Below the pieces are notes generated by a model. That model was not told the origin of the DNA. It was given only the letters and a program-made list of their open reading frames with translations, and ran no database searches. From Thermofilaceae archaeon (GTDB lineage Archaea; Thermoproteota; Thermoprotei; Thermofilales; Thermofilaceae), in the NCBI GenBank assembly GCA_027027675.1, contig JALVKT010000010.1, positions 1 to 6,218 of the forward strand: a stretch of 6,218 nucleotides of DNA, read 5' to 3'. The translations under genes were made by a program, and so were the position numbers. Of this stretch, positions 1 to 4,996 are shown piece after piece (the first letter of the stretch is position 1; each line of letters starts with the position of its first letter).

Positions 1-353
1 GCCTCCCAGAGGCCGTGGAGGTTGCAGTAGTCGACCGCGTAGATAGTGCCGCTCTTCTTGAGCCTAAGGGTGAGCGTAACCTTCGGCTCCGTATACTCCG
101 GCTCCAGGATCACCGTGGCCAGGTGCACCGGGTTGAAAGCCCTCCCCTCCTCGGCGAAGTAGAGCTTCAGGTAGCGTATCGAGTGCTGAACAGTGCTCGG
201 GTGGGGGCCAACTGTGACGGTGACCTTGAACTCCTCGCCCGCCTTTACCGTGTCGGGCGCCTCTATCTTTGGGGTGTGGGTCTCAGCCTTGCTTATGGCC
301 TCGCCGGACGCCCTCTGGGGCGTGTATATGAGGTCTCCAAACGGCTTTGCCAT
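1..353 (-). CDS. sor: Superoxide reductase (neelaredoxin / desulfoferrodoxin class II), 3' end cut by window edge
   Basis: Cytoplasmic non-heme iron enzyme that reduces superoxide to hydrogen peroxide with electrons from rubredoxin or a similar donor, releasing no O2. I translated it by hand: ATG at 353, 117 complete codons, then the window ends. The ligands of the square-pyramidal Fe(His)4Cys centre are all visible: His26 in ETHTPKIE, His51 and His57 in VGPHPSTVQHSIRYL, and Cys110 and His113 in the terminal YCNLHGLWE. There is no N-terminal Cys4 desulforedoxin domain, so it is the one-iron (class II) form. The family is usually about 110-130 residues, so only a few C-terminal residues should be missing. 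The Lys that normally follows the conserved Glu (EKH) is Thr25 here. GGTGGG lies 3 nt before the ATG. It is co-directional with, and 49 bp downstream of, the oxidoreductase beta gene but has its own TATA box. The family call is very secure. Confidence 0.95.
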   Translation of the reverse strand, partial: MAKPFGDLIYTPQRASGEAISKAETHTPKIEAPDTVKAGEEFKVTVTVGPHPSTVQHSIRYLKLYFAEEGRAFNPVHLATVILEPEYTEPKVTLTLRLKKSGTIYAVDYCNLHGLWE

Positions 354-381
354 TTTCCCACCGCTATCCATATCCAACCGT

Positions 382-391
382 CATATATATG
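382..391 (-). promoter_or_regulatory. TATA box of the superoxide reductase gene
   Basis: CATATATATG, a perfect palindrome, is centred about 33 bp upstream of the reductase ATG, in the short gap after the beta-subunit stop codon. With the usual archaeal spacing of about 25 bp, transcription would start near position 360 and leave a leader of only some 7 nt, too short to hold all of the GGTGGG at 357-362. The reductase can therefore be transcribed separately from the oxidoreductase operon. Read-through from that operon is also possible, because no T-rich terminator is visible between them. Orientation is inferred from the downstream gene. Confidence 0.6.
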
Positions 392-402
392 CGTTGTAAC
401 GC
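391..402. promoter_or_regulatory. Small dyad (GCGTT-GT-AACGC) next to the reductase TATA box
   Basis: A 12-bp element with two perfect 5-bp inverted arms around a GT centre. It abuts the TATA box on its upstream side, where the BRE (TFB contact) normally lies, and directly follows the beta-subunit stop codon. Its position suits a regulator that competes with or assists TFB, for example an oxidative-stress or redox regulator. Function is inferred from position only, and a 5-bp dyad can occur by chance. Confidence 0.3.
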
Positions 403-1287
403 TTACACCAGCTCCTCCAGCACCTTTCCCACACTGACAGGGCTGTAGTCGCCGGCCAGCGGCCCCCTAACCCACGTGAACGAGTCGCTGTACACAGGCC
501 TCTCAACCCTGTAGAACACGCCTATCGGTATCCTCTCCCTCGGCGGAAGCCTGAGCCCCGGGTCCACGTAGAACCTCCTGGCCAGCTCCAGGGCCTCCTC
601 TAGGCTGGACGTGTCGTTGCCCTCAACCTTGTAGACGGCCTCCCGGTAGTACTTGGACGTGTCGAACCACGTCACGCAGGGCTGGAGCACGTGGACGAAG
701 GCGAAGCCCCTGTGCATGATCGCCTCCTTGAACACCCTTGTCATGTGGCCTATGTCCCTGGCGAAGGTCCTGGCGACGAATGTGGCGCCGCTCGTCAGCG
801 CCAGCACGTCCGGGTTGAGCGGCTCCTCCGGGTTGCCCATCGGCGTGCTCCGCCCCTTGAAGCCGCGGGGGCTCGTCGCCGTCTTCTGGCTGGTGGTGAG
901 CGCGAAGTTGTGGTTGTCGTGAAGTATCACTGTGACGTCGGCGTTCCTCTTGGCCGCGTGGATGAAGTGGGAGATGCCCTCGTCCAGCATGTCGCCGTCC
1001 CCGGCGAAGCCGACCGGCCTGAGCCTGGGGTTGGCGAGCTTTATCCCCTGGAGCACCGGTAGGACTCTGCCGTGGAGGGCGCCGAAGGAGTTCACGTTTA
1101 TATAGTTTATAATGTTTCCATGACACCCTATGCCCCCGACAACCACTATCTCCTCGGGCCTCACCCTGCCCTCGTCGAAGAGCTCCTGGAGAGCCCTCTT
1201 AAACGCGGCCAGTATGCCGAAGTTCCCGCATCCCGGGCACCACGTTATCTTATACCCCGTGTCCAGCTTCAACTTCACCACGCTCAC
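403..1287 (-). CDS. 2-oxoacid:ferredoxin oxidoreductase, beta subunit (TPP- and [4Fe-4S]-binding)
   Basis: With the adjacent alpha subunit it forms the cytoplasmic enzyme that converts 2-oxoacids (pyruvate, 2-oxoglutarate or similar) plus CoA to acyl-CoA and CO2 while reducing ferredoxin. In this 294-residue protein the four cluster cysteines of the two-subunit family are present: Cys17 and Cys20 (WCPGCGN), Cys55 (GIGCHGN) and Cys204 (LQPCVTWF). The thiamine diphosphate/Mg motif starts at GDGD (97-100) and continues to DNHNF (124-128). NSFGALHGRVLP (66-77) and the C-terminal IPIGVFY are family hallmarks. The usual YGLTGGQ-type segment after the TPP Asn reads FALTTSQ, which is unusual. There is no ferredoxin-like delta domain. 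The start is GTG, supported by a complete GGAGGTGAT six bases upstream, and it overlaps the alpha stop codon as GTGA. The substrate cannot be told from sequence, so no por, kor or vor symbol is given. Confidence 0.93.
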   Translation of the reverse strand: MSVVKLKLDTGYKITWCPGCGNFGILAAFKRALQELFDEGRVRPEEIVVVGGIGCHGNIINYINVNSFGALHGRVLPVLQGIKLANPRLRPVGFAGDGDMLDEGISHFIHAAKRNADVTVILHDNHNFALTTSQKTATSPRGFKGRSTPMGNPEEPLNPDVLALTSGATFVARTFARDIGHMTRVFKEAIMHRGFAFVHVLQPCVTWFDTSKYYREAVYKVEGNDTSSLEEALELARRFYVDPGLRLPPRERIPIGVFYRVERPVYSDSFTWVRGPLAGDYSPVSVGKVLEELV

Positions 1288-2990
1288 CCCTCCATCACCT
1301 CCGAAAGCCTAGCAGCGAGCTCGTCCGGCGTGAACGGCCTACCATCATACTTGAGAACCCTCCCGTCAACCCTAACGCCCGCGTGAAGCCTGACAAGGTC
1401 TGCCAGCGGGGCAGTCCTGTTGTTCTCCACGTCCACAACCACGTCCGCGCCTTCCAGCTCCCGCGCCACCTCCTCCCCCGGGAAGGGCGCCAGAACCCTC
1501 ACCTGGACGAACTTGAAGCCTCCGCCCATGAGCCTGAGCGCCTCGAGTATCGCCCCCTTAGTGCTCCCCCAGGAGACCACGGCCTTCCGCGAGCCAGCGT
1601 CGCCCCACACCCTCACCGGCCCCCTCGCCCTCAAGTCCTCGACGATGTGGGGGAGCTTGCTCATCCTCTTGTCGACCATCCTGGATATCTCCACCGGGTC
1701 CTCCGTAGTCAGGCCCCACTCGTCGTGCTCGTAGCTGTTAGCCTTCACCACGACCCCCTCTATGCCCGGCAGGGCCATGGGGCTCACGCCGTCCCCGGTT
1801 ATGAGGTACCGCTTATACGCTTCCAGGCCGAGCCTCTCAAGCTCCTCCCTGCTCCTCACAACCTTCCCCTCCTCGACCGTGACGCGGCCCTCGTCAATCT
1901 CCACGGACGTGGGGCTCTCCGAGAGGTGCTTGTCTATCAGGAGGACAACGGGGACCTGCCACTTCCACGCCAGGTTGAGCGCGTCCGCCGCCATGTAGAA
2001 CGCCTCCTCCACGTCGCCCGGCGCCAGCACCACGCGGGGGAACTCGCCGTGGCCCGCGTTAAGCACGAATGCCAGGTCTCCCTGCGCGGTGTACGTTGGG
2101 ACGCCTGTCGCGGGCCCAGGCCTCTGGGAGACGACGACAACTATGGGCGTCTCGCTCTGCCCAGCCAGGGAGAAGGCCTCGGTCATGAGCGCGAAGCCCC
2201 CGCCGGAGGTGCCGACGGCCGTCCGGGCGCCTGCGTAGGCCGCGCCGAGAGCCATGTTTATCACGGATATCTCGTTCTCCGGCTGGTAGGCTAGGACCCC
2301 GTACCTGTCCTGGAGGGCCGCGAGCGTGTGTAGGATAGACGTGCTGGGGGTCATGGGGTATGCGAGGTAGACCTTGAGCCCGGCCCTGAGGAGGCCGAGA
2401 GCCACGGCCTCGTTCCCGGTGAGCACCGGCAGGGGCTGGGCGCTGCCCCTGGAGAGGTTGAAGCTGACGGGGGGCTCCGCTAGCGTGTAACCCTGCTGGA
2501 GGAGCTGCTTGTTCGGCGTTTCGGGGCCGAAGGCTTTCTCGTAGACCTTGAGTCCCTCCTCGAGGGGTACCCCGAGGACCTTTAGGAGGGCCCCCATTAG
2601 GAGGGCGTTCCTGTAGATGGGGGCGAGCCTCTTCTCCCTCACAATCGTTGACGCGTTGACTGCTACGGTGGCTACTCCCTGGGGGAGCTTTTTCGCCCTG
2701 TCGGCGTCGTAGATTATGACCCCGTTTTCGCGTAGCCTGTCCTTGTGCTTGTCAATGGTGTCCTGGTTGAGGGCCACTACCGCGTCGACCCGGCTCCAGT
2801 GTGCGAGCACCTTCTCGTCCTTCCTGGAGGTAACTATTGAGAAGTTGTGGCCTCCCCTGATGAGGCTCTGGTAGTCGTCGTAGACGAAGGAGCGCCACCC
2901 GTACCTGGACATTATCCTGGCCAGGAGCCTGCCGGAGCCTCTTACGCCGTCTCCGGCTGCCCCGCCGAAGAGGACTGATACCTGTCTCAT
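1284..2990 (-). CDS. 2-oxoacid:ferredoxin oxidoreductase, fused gamma-alpha subunit
   Basis: Catalytic partner of the beta subunit. This 568-residue protein has the gamma domain fused in front of the alpha domain, as in Sulfolobus-type two-subunit enzymes. Residues 1 to about 178 are the gamma domain, with the glycine-rich GGAAGDGVRGSGR (9-21) and SLIRGGHNF (42-50). The alpha pyrimidine-binding domain follows, with YPMTP (211-215, the variant form of the YPITP signature), QPENEISVINMALGAAYAG (236-254) containing the TPP-activating glutamate, TSGGGFALMTE (261-271), RPGPATGVPT (290-299) and AQGDL (302-306). A later transketolase C-terminal-like domain contains TGDGVSPMALPG (398-409) and EHDEWG (421-426). 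Tyr300 follows the GVPT motif where many relatives carry Arg or Lys. The ATG at 2990 has no Shine-Dalgarno, but a TATA box centred 26 bp upstream implies a leaderless mRNA. The fold and complex are certain; the substrate is not. Confidence 0.94.
   Translation of the reverse strand: MRQVSVLFGGAAGDGVRGSGRLLARIMSRYGWRSFVYDDYQSLIRGGHNFSIVTSRKDEKVLAHWSRVDAVVALNQDTIDKHKDRLRENGVIIYDADRAKKLPQGVATVAVNASTIVREKRLAPIYRNALLMGALLKVLGVPLEEGLKVYEKAFGPETPNKQLLQQGYTLAEPPVSFNLSRGSAQPLPVLTGNEAVALGLLRAGLKVYLAYPMTPSTSILHTLAALQDRYGVLAYQPENEISVINMALGAAYAGARTAVGTSGGGFALMTEAFSLAGQSETPIVVVVSQRPGPATGVPTYTAQGDLAFVLNAGHGEFPRVVLAPGDVEEAFYMAADALNLAWKWQVPVVLLIDKHLSESPTSVEIDEGRVTVEEGKVVRSREELERLGLEAYKRYLITGDGVSPMALPGIEGVVVKANSYEHDEWGLTTEDPVEISRMVDKRMSKLPHIVEDLRARGPVRVWGDAGSRKAVVSWGSTKGAILEALRLMGGGFKFVQVRVLAPFPGEEVARELEGADVVVDVENNRTAPLADLVRLHAGVRVDGRVLKYDGRPFTPDELAARLSEVMEG
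1294..1302 (-). promoter_or_regulatory. Perfect 9-nt Shine-Dalgarno for the beta subunit
   Basis: GGAGGTGAT, the full complement of the archaeal 16S rRNA 3' tail, lies inside the last codons of the alpha-subunit gene. Six bases separate it from the GTG at 1287. It decides the start against the two in-frame GTG codons at 1281 and 1278. Together with the 4-bp GTGA overlap it indicates translational coupling of the subunits, while the upstream cistron itself appears to be leaderless. Confidence 0.8.
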
Positions 2991-3152
2991 CGTGTTAAAC
3001 TGTATGTAGGACTTTATAAACTATATCCCAGTGTCATAAAACGTTATTGTTAACATTTGATAAAAAACATGTATATACCCAATACAGATATTACAAGACA
3101 TTGTGGTTTCTTCGAAGCGATAACTTATTCTACACTCTGTATCTACAATATT
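2991..3152. other. AT-rich divergent intergenic region
   Basis: By hand count positions 3001-3120 hold 36 G or C in 120 bases, against about 60% at 3301-3360 and about 70% at 4621-4680. It contains the oxidoreductase TATA box and several TATA-like stretches readable on the plus strand (CATAAAAC near 3035, GTATATAC at 3070-3077, CTTATT near 3124). It also holds short palindromes AACGTT (3040-3045) and TGTTAACA (3048-3055). Any of the plus-strand TATA-like sites could drive the helical protein gene; I cannot choose between them. If translation begins at 3057 or 3069, the second half of this interval is coding. Confidence 0.5.
3012..3020 (-). promoter_or_regulatory. TATA box of the oxidoreductase operon (leaderless promoter)
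   Basis: TTTATAAAG read on the minus strand, centred at about 3016, which is 26 bp from the alpha-subunit ATG at 2990. This is the classical archaeal spacing to the transcription start, so the mRNA should begin at or next to the start codon; the missing Shine-Dalgarno agrees. Its core TTTATAAA (3013-3020) is self-complementary and could also be read toward the plus-strand gene, with a start near 3042. Confidence 0.65.
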
Positions 3153-3707
3153 GTGGCCGAAAATAGCGTTGACACAACGTGTCCCATAAAAGAGAAAGCA
3201 CATACACTCGCAGAAATACTAGGAATCAGAGACACCGAGTCTCAACATATAATGTCGCTATTTAACAGGGTAGACAAGGAGCACTTAAGGAAAGCTGTAC
3301 GAGACACACTCAAGGCCCTCCTGGGCCAGACAAGCGGAGACCTCGAAGAACTACTCCTGGACTCCGTGGAGAAGATCCTACTAGGAAAATGCAGGGAGGG
3401 ACTCTGGGAAACACTGCTCGCCGTAGGCTACAAGGCGCTCAGGGAGGGCATAGATCTCTTCACAATGCAGGCCGCCTTCGCTGCCGCCGTGAAAACGCTT
3501 AGAGGAGCCGCCACTAAAGAAGAAGCCCAGGCTTTGGCAAAGAAGACGCTGTGGAGCCTCATAATGATGAGCGAGGGGTACAGGATCCTGGCGCAGAAGA
3601 CAATATATGAGGGGCTAGGCATCAACAAGGCACTCTTCCAGAGACTCCTAGAGAAGTACGCCGATGAAGCCCTTGAGGCGCTCACTAGGGCGGACTTCGA
3701 GACGTAG
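3153..3707 (+). CDS. Unrecognised all-helical protein, possibly a heme-less globin-fold sensor
   Basis: I do not recognise this by name. From GTG 3153 it would be 184 residues, almost entirely charged amphipathic helices, with no signal peptide and no clear membrane segment. The layout resembles protoglobin or globin-coupled sensor domains: LAEILGI near the N-terminus (19-25), then ILLGKCREGLWETLLAVGYKALREGI (75-100, given as a position range), then a long helix pair with ATKEEAQALAKK (120-131) and a Tyr at 143, plus an extra C-terminal helix (about 158-178). In globin sensors the proximal heme His sits three residues after the Gly of the IGRVH-type motif; here that position is Ala95, so heme ligation is not expected. 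The start is uncertain: TTG 3057, ATG 3069 and ATG 3252 are also in frame, and none has a Shine-Dalgarno. I prefer 3153 because the upstream part is AT-rich and its translation looks non-coding. It is divergent from the oxidoreductase operon and convergent with the TrmB gene. The gene call is fairly safe; the function is speculative. Confidence 0.7.
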   Translation: MAENSVDTTCPIKEKAHTLAEILGIRDTESQHIMSLFNRVDKEHLRKAVRDTLKALLGQTSGDLEELLLDSVEKILLGKCREGLWETLLAVGYKALREGIDLFTMQAAFAAAVKTLRGAATKEEAQALAKKTLWSLIMMSEGYRILAQKTIYEGLGINKALFQRLLEKYADEALEALTRADFET

Positions 3708-3852
3708 GCTTCCATAGCGGTAAGCATACCGATAGAGGGCGAGGATTCGAGGAAACATGACGCGCCAGACTCCTCGATAACACGTTACGGCTAACTTACG
3801 CTTCGGCGAAACTTTACATTGGCGGCCTTGGCGAGTGGCGGACCACCCCCGG
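3708..3852. other. Convergent intergenic gap with a possible hairpin
   Basis: This separates the 3' ends of the helical protein gene and the TrmB-like gene. I see no gene, tRNA or T-rich archaeal terminator. The clearest structure is a 7-bp inverted repeat, TCGAGGA (3747-3753) and TCCTCGA (3771-3777), with a 17-nt loop, about 40 nt after the plus-strand stop. A weaker GTTA-CGGC-TAAC dyad is at 3784-3795. These may mark 3' end structure of the transcripts, but that is inference. Confidence 0.35.
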
Positions 3853-4941
3853 TTACTTCTGGGCGTTTTTCTCTATTCTCTCCACGACGACTTCTTCGGC
3901 CTCGACGTCTTCGATCTCTGCGTCGAAGCCGCCTACGGTCAGCGCGCCTTCCTCGGTCTCCACGGTGAAGTTCCATATGTCGTGGCTCCTCCTCACGGCG
4001 GCTACGGGGCCGCGCAGCTCGACCGGCTCCCTGGTCTTCACGTAGGCGCCCCTCACGTACACCCAGGGCCTGTACCCGGCCTTGAGTATCTCCTCCACCT
4101 CGTACACGCTGAGCCCGAACTCTAGGAAGCGCTTCGGGTAGCTGGAGGGCTCGATGGGCCAGGCGGCAACCTCGCGGCTGTGGCGCCACGCCTCCTCCCA
4201 GATTAGGAGTAGCCTCCAGATGAGATCCTTCTCGGCTATGTGGAAGCCGTACACCTCGCTGTCGGGGAGCGGGGGCTTAGAGGTGCTGTAGAAGCGGCGG
4301 CGCGCGTAGACCGCCCTGCCGAGGTCCGCCTCCGCCAGCAGGAAGCCGCCGAGCCTGTGCTCCCTAACCTTTACGTCGCCGTAGGCGGCCAGCCTCTCCG
4401 CGACCGCCCTGTCCACCTTGGGGAAGACAAGTATGTGGGCCGTGACGCCCCGCCTGAGGGCAGACTCTATGGAGGGCAGCAGGTTTTTGAGTACGCTCTC
4501 CGGGAGCTCCGCGCAGACCTCCTTCTCGGCGTTCGAGAATATCTCGACAACGCCGGCCTCTATGCCGCTGTAGCCCTTGACCAGGTAGACGTACGCCTCC
4601 CCCTCGCCGAGCTCGCCCCTAACCCTCTTCATGTCCTGCGCCAGCCGCTCCGCCTCCCTCCGGAGCCTGTCGAGCCTCGCCTTCTTCACCTCCACCAGGG
4701 CCTCGAGGCTTACGGCGCTGTACCGCTTCGGCCTCCCCATGGACACCTTTATGAAGCCCTTCCTGTGGAGGCTGCTTAGCACGTTGTAGAGCTGCGGCTG
4801 GTGTATGTCGCCGAGGGCCTCCAGCAGCTCCTTGACCGTAGCGGTGCCCCTAAGGTATATGGCCGCGTAGACCTCAGCCTCCTTCTCCGTGAGGCCGAGG
4901 TCTCGCATGAGCTCTACGAGCCTGGAAAGGCCCTCCTCCAT
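3853..4941 (-). CDS. TrmB-family transcriptional regulator (full length, with sugar-binding-type C-terminal region)
   Basis: DNA-binding regulator of the archaeal TrmB family, whose characterised members bind sugars and control sugar transport, glycolysis or gluconeogenesis genes. This 362-residue protein has the typical order. Residues 5-75 form a winged helix, with LGLTEKEAEVYAAI (15-28) and a recognition helix around HQPQLYNVLSSLHRKGFI (47-64). Residues about 78-112 form a charged coiled coil for dimerisation. Residues about 115-255 form the phospholipase-D-like effector domain, with VKGYSGIEAGV (121-131). A beta-rich C-terminal domain (about 275-357) ends in LTVGGFDAEIEDVEAEEVVVE, as in TrmB sugar-binding domains. 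The length is normal. The ATG at 4941 has no Shine-Dalgarno; CTATAATAC at 4973-4981 would give a leader of about 10 nt, so it looks nearly leaderless. It lies 55 bp downstream of the nuclease gene on the same strand. The ligand and targets are unknown. Confidence 0.9.
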   Translation of the reverse strand: MEEGLSRLVELMRDLGLTEKEAEVYAAIYLRGTATVKELLEALGDIHQPQLYNVLSSLHRKGFIKVSMGRPKRYSAVSLEALVEVKKARLDRLRREAERLAQDMKRVRGELGEGEAYVYLVKGYSGIEAGVVEIFSNAEKEVCAELPESVLKNLLPSIESALRRGVTAHILVFPKVDRAVAERLAAYGDVKVREHRLGGFLLAEADLGRAVYARRRFYSTSKPPLPDSEVYGFHIAEKDLIWRLLLIWEEAWRHSREVAAWPIEPSSYPKRFLEFGLSVYEVEEILKAGYRPWVYVRGAYVKTREPVELRGPVAAVRRSHDIWNFTVETEEGALTVGGFDAEIEDVEAEEVVVERIEKNAQK

Positions 4942-4955
4942 AACGTTGAACCCAT

Positions 4956-4980
4956 TATACTTCTACGCGGTAGTATTATA
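4956..4980. promoter_or_regulatory. Imperfect palindrome over the TrmB-like gene promoter (candidate autoregulatory operator)
   Basis: Two 11-bp arms, TATACTTCTAC and GTAGTATTATA, around a GCG centre, with 9 of 11 positions pairing. The element covers nearly all of the presumed TATA box (CTATAATAC, 4973-4981, minus strand) and reaches toward the predicted start site near 4951. Known TrmB regulators bind spaced palindromes in promoters and often control their own genes, so a bound protein here would block TBP. The pairing is seen in the sequence; the regulatory role is inferred. Confidence 0.4.
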
Positions 4981-4981
4981 G
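4973..4981 (-). promoter_or_regulatory. TATA box of the TrmB-like gene
   Basis: CTATAATAC on the minus strand, centred at about 4977 and 36 bp upstream of the ATG at 4941. It predicts transcription from near 4951 with a leader of about 10 nt, in line with the absence of a Shine-Dalgarno. A second TATA-like string, AGTATAATG (4953-4961), is too close to the start codon to serve a start at 4941. Confidence 0.5.
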
Positions 4982-4996
4982 GGTTGGCCGGAAAAC

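Noticed and set aside
1383..2294. Long plus-strand open frame of about 300 codons opposite the alpha subunit gene
   Set aside because: It is antisense to a convincing enzyme with family motifs throughout. Its translation is rich in Arg, His, Pro and Leu, typical of a reverse-frame shadow in GC-rich DNA.
3021..3203. Minus-strand frame of 60 codons in the AT-rich region
   Set aside because: It covers the oxidoreductase upstream promoter region and has no coding signature; open by chance in AT-rich DNA.
3564..3570. ATGATGA, a possible C box of a C/D-box sRNA
   Set aside because: It lies inside the helical protein coding frame (Met-Met-Ser) and no CTGA D box follows within about 70 bases.
3791..4189. 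Minus-strand frame overlapping the 3' end of the TrmB-like gene
   Set aside because: The Arg/Gly-rich translation is a frame shadow; the TrmB C-terminal domain motifs occupy the true frame.
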